A stretch of DNA of 64,000 nt from Aspidiotus rigidus. Lineage: Eukaryota; Arthropoda; Insecta; Hemiptera; Diaspididae. Positions 1 through 11,844 of the stretch are shown here, piece after piece. Every line of letters begins with the position of its first letter. The stretch's first letter is position 1. The DNA is taken from the NCBI GenBank assembly GCA_035079385.1, contig JAVHKY010000075.1, forward strand, positions 360,158 to 424,157, read 5' to 3'. The notes under the pieces were generated by a model. It was given only the letters and a program-made list of their open reading frames with translations. It searched no databases and was not told where the DNA came from. Position numbers and translations under genes: made by a program.

Positions 1-2280
1 AAGATAATTTTTGAGATTTGATTCCAGTATTCTATTGTTACTACGCACATCTCATCCGAAATAATATCTTCATTATAATTCAAGGGTCTATGGAAGTACT
101 GGGTTTGCACTATTAATTAAATATCTTCGCCGGCGATACCGCGGTATAAGTGAAACGAAGAATTTTTTCCCCAAATTGTGGACCAAATTGAGGGTGAAAA
201 TATCAACGCAATATACAGCGGGAAGAAACTGAATAAATAAAGCAACCTTTTTATTTATGAAGCGATGCCAATTCAGTTGTATTCCAATTTTTAATCGTGA
301 GACACTGTGTTGATCGTTTTTCAAGAATCCATCACTCAGTTTAAAACTTGACTCAGTTGGATATTCAATTGTTTAGCTACGAGTCTACGAATGATTTCTC
401 ATTTTTTAGAATTGATAAATTCCCAATATTTAGTCGTAAACATGATAGAACCATCAATATTTTGTTTAAAAAATTAAGAAAAAAGCAATTATAGTTGGAT
501 AATAATGCTTCGAGTATTTTCTTCTATTATTGTCTGTCGCGCCCTCTCCTTCGCTCCTCCATCTTTACGTCGAATTAAATTGAAATGGGGACCTCAATTG
601 AAATATTAGACGAGGGTTTCTTTGAAATTTTTGCGCTTTGAATCTATTACCTACTCTTTTTTTTCTCTTCTTTTTTTTTTCTTTTTTCTTTCTTTCTTTC
701 TTTCTTTCTTTCTGATCGTTTCTGCTATAAGGGTATTCTTCGACGAGACCTGAAAGGAGGTGGAAATATTGAAAGTTTGTTTAGTTGCATTGTCAGGTAC
801 CTATTTGATGAATTTTTTGAAAATAATGGTTGATGTGTTGTAGGTATTGTTCTAACTTGTTCAAAGGAACCGATGTCAGTTGATAACTTCTGTCGAATCG
901 GATGCAGATCATTTGTCTCACTGGTTTATCCTGTTTGTTGAAAAATGATCAACTTTAGATCTATGAAGAAGAATTTAGCTTCCGAATTGTACTGCTTAAT
1001 GGGGATATAACTGTTGATTATCATAACGAGAAATAAATTTTTTTCATCAGATCACAAATCACGAAGGCAATATTTGTCATCCAGGCTGTTTGAAATTTTT
1101 CAAAATTTCGTCTGGGAGTACGAGAAACTCAAATTTGACGCTATACTTGAATGTATCACAACTTATCATACAGCAGGTACAAGGATTTGAGCAAAGTTGT
1201 ATACAATAATTTACCATCGTCTGTAATTTTAATGATATTTTAAAGCAAATTTTCCAGTCCTAGAGTGATCCCTAGGCAACGCTACTGTACATTTTAGTAC
1301 TATGAAAAATTTACGGCTGTCTAATTCTCATTTATTAAAGAGGCTCTCTGCATTCCTCAGTTACTGTAAATTTTACCATTCCTTCACGATAATTCGTACT
1401 GTAAAACCAGCTTCCCGCTTATAGGTGACAATTTATTAATTGAGCCCTTCTTTTCAAGAAGGGCGTAACTCGCATGAACATTCCATAAGAGATACGCTCT
1501 TCTTGGAAAGAAGCGGTTCAATTTCAAAAATTAGAGAGAATTTAATTTAGGTAGGTATTCTGTTCGGACGGTTTCATACCAAATGGAGCCAATGTTTTAA
1601 AATTTTATATTGATTTCAAGACTGTATTTGTGTAGGTTCTGAAATTTGTAGTTTCTGCGAGGTCGTTTTCGTGAGAAAACAGTGAAAACTAATTTTTCGT
1701 TGAAGTATGACGTATTCAGATATACACATAGAAATTGTATTTTTTCTAACGACAGTAATGCAATCATCCTTGAATAAGTTGAATTTATATTCCATATGAG
1801 TGCTCAACTGAAAAACACATGCTCGGTTGGCTTTGTGCCATACGGAATGTGATAATACGTAAACGTGGTGGGGCCTAGATTGAACCAAAGTTGAACCCTA
1901 ATCGAGATTGAGATAGCGATGACTTACCTACAGTTTTGATTATGGGGACGTGTTCAAAAGGATTTAGAACATTCAGTATGCGCCAACAGAGGGTAATTTC
2001 CAATTAGTTCTAATTTGTCCACTCTGTATTGTGCGTTATCTAATAACTCTGGCGGTAAAATTCAATGATTCCGTCCAAGGTCTTTGTAGGTAAGGCAACT
2101 TAGTCTTTATTCTTTCAACCTTTACTGTTAACTGATAGTGAATAGTGATATCACAACGAGTTGGTTTATAGGATCATTAATCATTATAACTATACACGAA
2201 CCGCACAAATAGACCTTTGACTATTATTATAATAGTCAAGAAACAAAATAATATTCGCATTGTTGAAAAAGTAGGCTAGA
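1..2280. other. No gene recognised; (TTTC)n microsatellite
   Basis: There is no open frame longer than about 90 codons with coding character. A pyrimidine tract with a (TTTC)n run occupies about 661-713. Nothing else can be supported. Confidence 0.6.
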
Positions 2281-2373
2281 CGATTCGTTGGGTACTACTA
2301 CGAGATCGCGCTGTGTGTTGAAACGTGTGTGCTTAACACGTAGCGCACCCTTGTGGTAGTATCCAACGAACCG
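2281..2373. repeat. Small foldback element upstream of HAP-1
   Basis: The arms 2281-2304 and 2350-2373 are inverted copies with about 4 mismatches in 24. They share CGTTGG-TACTAC and continue inward with GCGCT / AGCGC, leaving a short loop. No clear target duplication is visible. It lies about 340 bp before the HAP-1 start codon. Confidence 0.55.
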
Positions 2374-2715
2374 TTTACTCTTAGGGTCGGCCCAACCGTA
2401 TTGTTCAACAATCAATGATAGAGTATGTTTGGAACTGGTTGAACGAGTCCACCTTGGAACGAGTCAACACTCTGCACTCAACTGGATTCCTGGAACCGCG
2501 ATCTTATTTGCTCAAATTTCTGTCGTGCGAATTTTTCCATGTGCATTCATCAGATCATCGAATGATATCTCACCTAGAGTGTTATTGCGCCTTGATGGAA
2601 CGTTGCCGTCAAGTACTCGGAATATCGCGTTCAAAACCGCAATGTTATCTCTGATTTCCTTGAATAATTTCGAAGTTACGTATCTTCCTGAAACAGACTC
2701 GTCAATTACCATCTA

Positions 2716-5461
2716 ATGATGTCGGGAAGTGCAATTACGATCATATTATTTGTGTTGTCATCGAACATCTGTTTCGCTGATAGAGATGCCGATTTCGACT
2801 TTACTGATGACGACCTGAAGAAATCCTTCGGAGAAGTAGTTTACTTGTCAATGGTAAGGTTTTAATTCACGCTTCAAGAAAAAAAATTCAGTGATGTACT
2901 CATTTTTATTTTTGTTCATACTTTACGTAGCTATTCAGACATGGCGATCGAACTCCGACCAAGACTTATCCTACTGATCCATATCCATCGTCCATTTGGA
3001 AAGAAGGGTTAGGACAGCTGACTAAGGTAGTCCAACAATGAATAAATTGTAGATGTAAGAGTTCCATTTCGTGTTATTCATGCTACCGTTTTCACAGATT
3101 GGAAAATTGCACGAATATGAATTGGGAAAATGGACTCGTCAGCAGTACAAGAACTTAGCGAAACCGTACAGATATGACTTGATTTTAGTCAATAGTTCAG
3201 ATAGTGATCGGACGTTAATGAGCGCCGAAGCATTCCTCGCCGGATTGTTTCCACCTGGGGAGGAAGAACTGTGGAACAAAGATAATCTCCGCTGGCAGCC
3301 TATACCGGTGCATACCCTTCCGAAGACATCAGACGATGTATGAAAACCAAATGGATGAGGTATTATTTCGATTAAACCGCTTGAATGTTACAAAGTATTT
3401 ATTTTCGAATTCATAGATCATTGCTCTCGAGCGACCCTGTGAACGATACGATTTAGACGTGGATTTACTTAATAATTCGCCTGAATTTAACGCTTTTTTC
3501 GACGAACATCAAGGAATATTCGAATACGTGAGCACTCATTCCGGTGTGGAAATGACTAAAAACGATATTCGTCAAGCAATTGAAGATCTTTCGACTATAT
3601 ACGATTCTCTATTCATCGAGGTAAATTGTGCCACTGGGTAATTTAAGGAACGATTTTCATGATGTCAAATTTGTATACGATAAGACTACCGCTTCAGTTT
3701 ATCATTATCGTACTTTTTGCATACGAAATTGATCAAGTAACTAGATAACTACGGTTCAGTCATTTCTTCAACATTCATATCAAAATTTTTCAACATCTTA
3801 TACCTCAATTTTTTTCGAACCCGCCTCACAGTAACGGGCTCATTTTACATGACACGAATGGCTACCTCAATGTAAAATTCTTTAATTCTCGCCCAACTTT
3901 TTGATGTAATTAATTTTCCCTTTTGTTTTTCTTACGTGTGAATATTATGTTGGAAAAACTTGCTTTTATAATTATCATTCATTTTGCGAGTACAAAACAC
4001 CGATGACTGAAGATATCACTTGGATTTTGTACCTATTCTTCTCCTGTCAAACTTGATAATTAACTCCGTGTTCAGAGTTGAACTTCGAGTTTCTCAAAAC
4101 CGAATTTCATTTGTTGAACCATCGACTTACCGAAATTCGTCTTTTTATAAATTAAAAGATAATCGTTCAATAATTGCGTTGTAATTAAACATAAATTATA
4201 AGGCATGAACGCCACGAAAAATTCTTCTATTTTGTGAAATCTTCTGTTTTCAATACAACGAAATTAATGATATTTTTTTCGTAGGATCGAAATAATATGA
4301 CACTCCCAAAATGGGCGCAGAAAATTTATCCGCAGCCTTTGAGTTCCGTAGCGCAGTTCTACTTTTCCACTCTGACGTACACGGATGAAATGCGACGTTT
4401 AAAAGGAGGTAAAATATCTTTATGAATTCTATCTTCTTCGCTCCAAGATACCTAAGTGAATAATATTTGTATTCAGGTCCAATATTGAAGTCTATAGTGA
4501 ACGATTTGGTTCGCAAAGCAGCAAGTGAGTTGGGAAATAGTACAATCCATATTTACTCGGGACACGATACGACGATATCTGTCTTATTAGATACTTTGAA
4601 TGTTTTCAATCGAATACCTCCTCCTTATTCTGCCGCTGTTATCACAGAACTCAGACAAAAAGATGATGATTATTTCGTCACTGTGAGTAAATCTTATTTT
4701 ACTACAATAATTGACTCGAATTGAATTAGATAATGTATATTACATTCGGTTTGAGATCGGTTCTCTTGAAAGGCATACTACGATAACGAAGTTACTGCAA
4801 ATAAGATGAAAGATGTTTAGCTTTCAACGGAAGTTTCAGTATGAAATCATTGATTTATTAAGATTACGATCATACCTCCGACCTTTACTTTCTACCAAGA
4901 TGATAAATGCGTATGCCGTATTTATGTACTTCATTATGTTTACTCGCTATTTTCTTGGGTACAAAGTATGCATCGTAGAACGAGACTAGTGTACATTTTG
5001 CTTCTGTTTTCTTTTAACCGTTCGTAGGTATCGTACAGAAATTCATCGGAAACAGCTCCGTTTTTACTTCATATTCCTGGATGTAAATCTAAGGTGTGCA
5101 CCTTAGGAGAATTCATTCATTTAGCCAGTCTAGTCATTCCTGAAAATTGGGAGTTCGAATGTGAACTTGGAATTATAACGAAGTTATATTATTATACTTA
5201 CTTTGATCTTATCGGTAAGTCGTTAGTGGTCCAACCAAGTTAAATTTCAATTAATTCTTTCAAAAAAACTTGAACGTAAGTTCAAAAACGTAAAACATTT
5301 TCTCGAATTTTCTTGTTCCAGTGTTGGGACTGATAATCCTATTGTTAGCAACGCTGCTCATTATCATCTGTAAATTGCATTGCATGAGAAAACGCCGTTA
5401 CATACATTATCAATCTATTAAAGAGGACCTTCTCGACTATGAAGCTAAAGTGTGTGACTAA
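2716..5461 (+). CDS. HAP-1: membrane-anchored histidine acid phosphatase, 8 exons, 444 aa
   Basis: Exons: 2716-2853, 2931-3026, 3098-3337, 3417-3620, 4285-4408, 4477-4682, 5028-5214, 5322-5461; every intron is GT-AG and the phases fit, giving 444 codons and TAA. Residues 1-21 form a signal peptide ending CFA. The phosphohistidine motif RHGDRTP is at 49-55, the distal phosphate-binding Arg is R116 in DRTLMSA, and the proton-donor HD is 297-298 in SGHDTT. The WQPIPVHT stretch near 148-155 and the paired Cys of exon 7 (GCKSKVC, ECE) are typical of the family. About 18 hydrophobic residues (399-416) form a transmembrane helix, followed by a basic cytosolic tail containing YQSI, a YxxPhi-type sorting signal. 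This is the layout of lysosomal or testicular acid phosphatase: hydrolysis of phosphomonoesters on the lumenal or outer side. The start was chosen because it yields the signal peptide. Family assignment is certain; substrate and exact compartment are inferred. Confidence 0.93.
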
Positions 5462-8400
5462 TTCATTTCATCGACTGAAATTCTGAAGGAATGTAATTAT
5501 CGTCTACTAAGTTTGATCCTCTTGTCTGATCTCTTCGTGTCAATGCTTGGTTACCAAATTTTAATTTCTCTGTTTTCCATTTGTGCATTTTCTATTTTAA
5601 TCGACTTTCATAATTTTGATATCACCGACGATTTATTCAATAATATCGATATACGTATCAGTTTACGTACAATATTTATTAAAATCATAAATTGATTTCG
5701 AACTTTTAATCATTTTTTAATCAAATTTGATATTTTTACAACTATCTTTCAAGCTATGAAAATTATACCTTTGAATTATTCAATGTTTTCTTCTTGGTTT
5801 CTCTCCACTAAACCTTTTAAATTAAGAAATTTCTCAAATTTAGGTAATGGCAGTTAAGTGATGTAGGCAACCGACTTTTCTCTCAATGTTGCAAGATTAC
5901 TACAATTTTTTATTCTTGACAAATGACAGTACATGTAAAGCAAATACTTCAGCGTTCACTCGCCTCTTCTTCGACTTAGTTCATGAAATTTTACGAATTT
6001 TGTGCGGCAAATACTCTTACTCTTTTCATTTCCCTCGAAATTATGATCGTGATCATTGACTACACGTGTTAAGTCAATGTCATAATAAGGATACAGGCGG
6101 GCGAGGGGAAGTGAGATTGGACGTGTTATCTAGTTACGTGCTAGTTACGGACTAGAGTGTAATGAATCTACTCAGGTATTTAAATCCGCCATTTTGTGTA
6201 CAAAAAGTGTAATTTATGATTCGAATCAAAAAAGAAGTTAGTGATTCTGTGATTCGAGTTTTTATGCCTTGTCTATTTTCCCATAAAAAAGTAACTCGTA
6301 GGCATCATGCTGGCAATTTTTTTATTATCATCAACTAAGCTGCGAACTATTTTAAGTAAAGGAACGAAATTATATATATATATTTAAATATTATAAGTTC
6401 GAAATTGTTTCTTCCTCGTTCCTACATTGGGCCAGGTTTCTGAATAGACCAACGGAAGAGGAGATTTTTAAGTATGTTCAATCAACAAGGATGAAAGGGC
6501 TTCACCATTGAACAAGTCGTATTCACTTATATGCAAACAGTTCCTCCAATGTACGCGTCTTGATCAGATATAAAAAAAATTATTGCCGAACCTATTTATT
6601 TGTTGAAACAAATTACTCATTAAGACAACATAAAATCAATATACGATGGTAAAGTGCGAAGCGATCTTTACCATGATTTTTTGAGTAAAATACCTTTCTT
6701 ATAGGAGTGATTTAAGTGAGAGTTGCAGAATTTTACTAACGAGTCAAAGACTAGACGAGTAAACGCACGAGCAGTGAATTCTCATCTTAATTTACTTGCA
6801 CCTACATAGATATATACTATTGACTCAAATTTTTACTTTCACATTATAAGGTACTATACTCATAAGGACTTATCCAAAAAAGATGAACTATGTTTTTAGA
6901 ATTATACGAATATGCTCGTAATATTTTTGCTACGGATATATGACTGACTGAAAAACGACACAAACTTGATAATAATGACGTCGACATGAAAGTAATGACG
7001 ACTCACAATTGCACCGTTGATTCATTGGAAGGATGTTATTTGTATTCGCCGTTCCTTCCTATTATAATTCTTCAACGTCAAATTAGAGAGTATAGTTTAT
7101 CGAATAGTTAGGCCGATACAAATCATTGTACGGCCAAAATATTTTCCTCTTCTTCTTTGCATCAAAATACGTACCTAGGTATTCAGCCGTCTTTTGTTTC
7201 TTTTCTCCACAAAGTCTTACAAAAATTGTTTTGTTTCAGTTATTTACACGTGTCGCAAATACCGTTTGCTCGTAAGAGATTCAATAAGTCTTCGGCTAGT
7301 TAATTCTGTGTTTTTTCTCTCTCTTCTATACGTAAGTACTTTTACAGAGTAGAAAAAGAACAGCGAAATATCGTAGCAGGGTGAAAAGTCAGTCTAAACC
7401 ATAATGAATATTAAATACCCTCCGAGTAGGTAGGTTTTTATTTTCAATACAAATTAAATCTTAAGGTTAGGGCACTCGATCGCTGTGCCAGTTTAAAAAT
7501 ATGTACAAACAGTAATTGATGATGTAAAAAAACATCACCTCTATCTCTAGCTTCTACGAAAATATTTACCGAGAACTCACGATGTCCGTTCTCTTTAAAG
7601 GAGTCTTTCAAACATCTTGAAAAAGGTACAAAAAAAGAAAGGAGAGCAACAAGCTCGCAAATTGAAATTTTTTAAAGTCCAACGACACATATTCAGGAGC
7701 TTTTTCTTCCTCATGCTCAATAAAATTCTTGATTAGAAATTTTTTGAACTCCATCAAATAGATCAGCTCTAAATCTCATCCCGGAGGATTTTTTTTTTAA
7801 TTCCCAACTTGAGTAAATAGTGGCTGGATGATGTATGAACACGAAAGTCTTCTGAAGGTGCATCCCGAGTTTTCAGCTAAAAAAGTGGATTGACTGAAAG
7901 TAAGTCAGCTGGTGAGCTGAAGATTAGGCTACGTAGGAGATGGAAGACCGTCATTGGTTTCGAACAACATTCGTGGAAGAACGGATGTAATAATGCGGAT
8001 TTCCTGTATAAGCCCAGTATTTTTGAATGAAATTCGTAATGACGTAAGGTTGAGAGTGGAAGCTTTTGTAGGACTGCTTCTCCCCAGATATGATAGTAAG
8101 GTGCGATTCTACCCACGGTCAACGATCTTTACCATCACTTTTCGAGTAAAATAACTTCCTCATACAAGTGATCGAAGTTGAAATCAACTTGTATAGAAAT
8201 GTACAATAATAAGGTGAAATTAGGAGCAACGGTCTGAGAGGAGGAGCAGGAGGAGGAGGATGGGGGGATACATCCACTTCGTGAAGATTAAAATCTTTTT
8301 GAATACCTAAGAACAACTCGTAAAATACCTACTGAAATCTCTTCAAATTCTAGTCGTATTTTCGATTGCTTGACTGGAGTTCTTACAAAAACAGAATCAT

Positions 8401-8959
8401 TCCGACTGCTTGAACTCATCTATATATACATATTCGCGGACGGAAAATAATTCTGTACAATCCATTCAACTATATGAGGTAATTGGCTTCTCAATAATTA
8501 CTTATCGTGGACTTTTTCTTGTTAAAACATCTACAGCATTTGATCAGCAACAACAAAGCGAGGAAAATAAGTACAATTATGACCACCAAACCTGCGAAAA
8601 GTGAATTGAGATTAAAAAGAAGAACTCTCTGGCGGGAAGCCAAATAAATAAACATCATTTCTAATGTACCTACTAACTATATAAGACTTGTGGACTTGTA
8701 GTCGCAGATTCTCAACAGGGAGGTGTGTTGCCGGTAAAGAAGGGGTTTCTTGAAAATTTTACAAGTTTTCTATGACGTCATCAGATCGTGACATCACCGG
8801 CAAATTAGTCTGTCCTCACTTCTTAGTTATTTATATTAGGCCAAGATATACATCAATAATTGATATTGATCCAACATATCAGCCATATCCATAAATCAAA
8901 TATTTATAACTTATGTAATTCATTTAGTACCTATATATAATAAAAGAACTCTCGACATA
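5462..8959. other. Gene-poor 3' flank of HAP-1 with one dispersed repeat pair
   Basis: No credible coding exon was found. About 60 bp around 6655-6715 and 8100-8170 are diverged direct copies of one another (shared GATCTTTACCAT and GAGTAAAATA). The HAP-1 3' UTR must start here, but no AATAAA stands out near the stop codon. Confidence 0.45.
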
Positions 8960-9430
8960 TTGTGTCTTCATTGTACCTTCATTATGTACTCAGAAGAACC
9001 CTCATTGTATCCTCACTGTATCCTCATTTTGTACTCATATGGTCTGTCAACGCCCATTTTAATGTCATACTTTGTCTACAGGACAACTAATTGACATTTG
9101 TATCAATTTGTGAGGAAAAATTCTCTGTAAATAAGACTCTGAATTGACACAAAAAGTCGAGAGTCTTATAAGAATACAGTTCAGCTGACTGCACTCCAAA
9201 AATCATCATCTTCACACCATTATCTTACCTTACACCCTTATACACATGGTGTTTGCTTCTTTCTCTACAAGTGTTACTGATGGAACACCATCAACAAACA
9301 TTTTGAAGAAACAAACAGTACGCCAAGAGGATGTTTTCACAATAATGACCTCATAATCTCAAAATTGTCCTTCTTATGCCCTCATACTATCCTCAATAAT
9401 GAGGACACTATGAAGGTATGAAAAGGACTG
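8960..9430. repeat. Degenerate TCCTCATTGTA-type short repeat, left block
   Basis: About 8965-9040 and 9345-9425 contain repeated phrases TCCTCATTGTATCC and TCCTCAATAATGAGGAC. The right block at 11440-11760 uses the same phrases, so the two blocks flank the 9.4-11.4 kb array. Confidence 0.55.
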
Positions 9431-9673
9431 CACAAACACCAGAACTATCTTAATCAACATCAGATCTATCTGCATAGACATAAGAGCTATCTGCATCAGC
9501 ATCAAATAGATATCTGCACCCATACTAGAGCTATTTAAATCAACATCAGATCTATCTGCATCAACATCATGTAGATCTGTATCAAGCTAGATCTACCTGA
9601 ATCAACATCAAGTCTATCTGAATCAATATCAGATTTATCCGCATCAACACTGCTAGAGCTATTTACATCAATA

Positions 9674-10072
9674 GACCGATTCCCCAGTGACGTCACAGGG
9701 TTGATAACAGTGAGCAATAGTGAGTCAAACTGTCAAAGTACCCAATTTTGTAATGATATTACGATTATTGGGCCAATCATGATATCGATTTCCATAAGAA
9801 TACACGGGGAACGATTCGATCACATACAATTATTCAAAAACAAGATGTTCCTGATGTATTAGAGATCTCTATCTAGAATCTAGAAGTTCTCTAGAATTCA
9901 AATACTTATGTAGCTTTTATTGCTAACGTACTTCTTGTTCTTGAATACTAGTGAATGATCGAAACGTTCCCTGTGTATTCTTATGGGATTCTAAAATAGC
10001 TGCCCCAAAGCCAGCAGCAGAGAACTCGCATTGAATCAAAATTGAAGATCTTGACGTCACGGGGAATCGGTC
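9674..10072. mobile_element. Non-autonomous DNA element, TA target duplication, TIR GACCGATTCCCC
   Basis: Left end TA-GACCGATTCCCC at 9672 and right end GGGGAATCGGTC-TA to 10074 are inverted, and both ends contain GACGTCAC. An inner inverted repeat (about 9789-9822 and 9951-9990, sharing CATAAGAATACAC) suggests a nested foldback. There is no ORF. It sits inside the minisatellite. Confidence 0.75.
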
Positions 10073-10315
10073 TATATCAGTGCTATCTAAATCAAGACTA
10101 GATCCATCTGTCTCAATATTAAATAGATCTCCATCTACTTATATCAGAGCTCTATCTCCATCAATATTGGAGCTATCTGCGCATGAATACTAGATCTATC
10201 TGAATCAACACTGAATACCTAGATTGGCATCAACACTAGAGCTATCTAAATCAATATTAGATCCATCTGACCTGTATCAACATCAGGTGGATCTGCTTCA
10301 ACACAGAGCTTTTTG

Positions 10316-10643
10316 CAGGGCTTGCGACCGAAATTTTTTTAACGGTTATCGGTCAAATGACCTCACAAATTTTTTCAGTTGCCTATCGGTTATTGGTCAA
10401 AATGATCCTCCCAATTTTTTTGGTTATCGGTTATCAGTCAAGCTGTATTTTGACCAATAACTGTTAAATGTTGAAAAATATTTCGGTCGAAGTCCTAAAA
10501 TTTTTGGTCAACGTTGTTAGAAGACCTAGAATTTTTGGTCAAATAACAGAATAACCGAAAAAATAACGGTTAACGGTCAATCGGTCAAAATTGATATTTT
10601 CATTTCGGTTAACCGAAAAATAACTGTTATTGTGCAAGCCCTG
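10316..10643. mobile_element. hAT-like MITE with exact 8-bp target duplication
   Basis: Termini CAGGGCTTGC and GCAAGCCCTG are perfect inverted repeats. They are flanked on both sides by GCTTTTTG (10308-10315 and 10644-10651), an 8-bp duplication typical of hAT elements. The interior is built of degenerate GGTTATCGGTCAAA phrases in both orientations. No transposase is present. Confidence 0.88.
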
Positions 10644-10730
10644 GCTTTTTGAATCAAGGTCAAATCTGGACTAAACCACACAGATTTGAGTCAACACTAG
10701 ATGATCAGATCTATCTGAATCAACACTAGA

Positions 10731-11380
10731 CCATTTGTACAAGATTCTTAGTTGTGTCAGTTAATATTTGCAGCACATTAGCATTGTATTTAAGGAACAT
10801 TTGCAGAACAGCTGTTGGCCACACCCACTTTGTTTGAGGTGCAAATGTGGAGGTTTTGTTCTTTTACTGTGCTGGTTTAGAAGAGCGTCACATCATAGGA
10901 ACATGGTGGTGGTGCATAGTGTTCTTAAATTGTTGTGCCAGTCATTAAAAAATCACACTAGGTACTTGCAGATGTTTGAGGATTCTTTTATTTAAGGCAA
11001 AATTCCACAAACTTATTGGTGAAACATATCCGTCACATCTCTTTTATAGGAGAGTTTTTTTTGATAGACACTTGACTTAAGTCATGTGGCGTCATTTTAG
11101 CGTCATTCTGTTGTCACATTACTGTCACTGCCTCAGAATCCAACCGTCACAACTGTTACTCTTTCAAACCTGGATGTGCCGCAGTTGAACCGTACGGCAC
11201 AATATTGCTTCAGTGCACCCATAAGTTCCTCTTGTATTCTGCAAATGTTCTTCACTTGTGAAGGTATTTTGCCGCACCTTTACTTGGCTGTGATTGGCTA
11301 ATCAGGGGTACACCTGCGTCACAAATTACCGGCAAACGCGGCATATGTCTCCACACAGTGCCGACATTTTGCACAACGGG
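10731..11380. mobile_element. CCCGTTGTGCAA-type element, copy B (650 bp)
   Basis: The right end TTGCACAACGGG (11369-11380) is clean, and the left end CCATTTGTACAAG is diverged. The whole body is an inverted homologue of 14331-15022; for example, CACTTGTGAA-type and GTGGCGTCA-type stretches appear in reverse order. It is inserted in the minisatellite, which resumes at 11381. No ORF of note. Confidence 0.72.
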
Positions 11381-11439
11381 GATCTATCTGCATCGACGTC
11401 AGAGCTATCTGCACCAGCAACAGATCTATTTGCATCAAA

Positions 11440-11760
11440 TTAAAACTGTCCTCATTGTATCTTCATAATAATTCTCCTCAAGAAGAAGGACACTTTGAGG
11501 ACACAATGAAGATGTAAAGAGGATATATTCTCAGTTTATCCTCCTAATATGCTCAACCATCAAGACACTTTCAGGATACAATGAGGATACAAAGAGGATA
11601 TCAAAACTGTCCTCACTATGTCCTCATAATATCCTTGGTAGCGAGGTAACTTTGAGAATACAATGAGTAAACCAATATAATATCCAAAAACTATGTCTCT
11701 CCTCATTATGTCCTCAATAATGAGGACACTTGAAGGATATGATGAGGATAATGAAACAGG
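11440..11760. repeat. TCCTCATTGTA-type short repeat, right block
   Basis: Alternating TCCTCA... and ...TGAGGA phrases make short internal inverted repeats, such as TCCTCAATAATGAGGA. The block matches 8960-9430 and lies just beyond the 3' end of HAP-2. Confidence 0.6.
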
Positions 11761-11844
11761 GTGCGTGGTTTTGCAACCAATCACGCTATACCCGCAATGT
11801 TCCCCAGTTGTGTCGAGATTTAATTCACCGGGATATTGGCTGGA

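Larger units (their letters stand above)
9430..11440. repeat. Minisatellite, 20-24 bp unit, split by three insertions
   Basis: The unit resembles AGATCTATCTGCATCAACAT, with RAGCTATCT variants. It is present at 9430-9673, 10073-10315, 10644-10730 and 11381-11440. The blocks are separated by elements at 9674-10072, 10316-10643 and 10731-11380. Unit identity is low, so the array is old. Confidence 0.75.

Noticed and set aside
9430..11440. Spaced short repeats resembling a CRISPR array
   Set aside because: Units are degenerate, contiguous and of variable length, with no unique spacers and no cas genes, in a eukaryotic context with spliced genes. It is a minisatellite.
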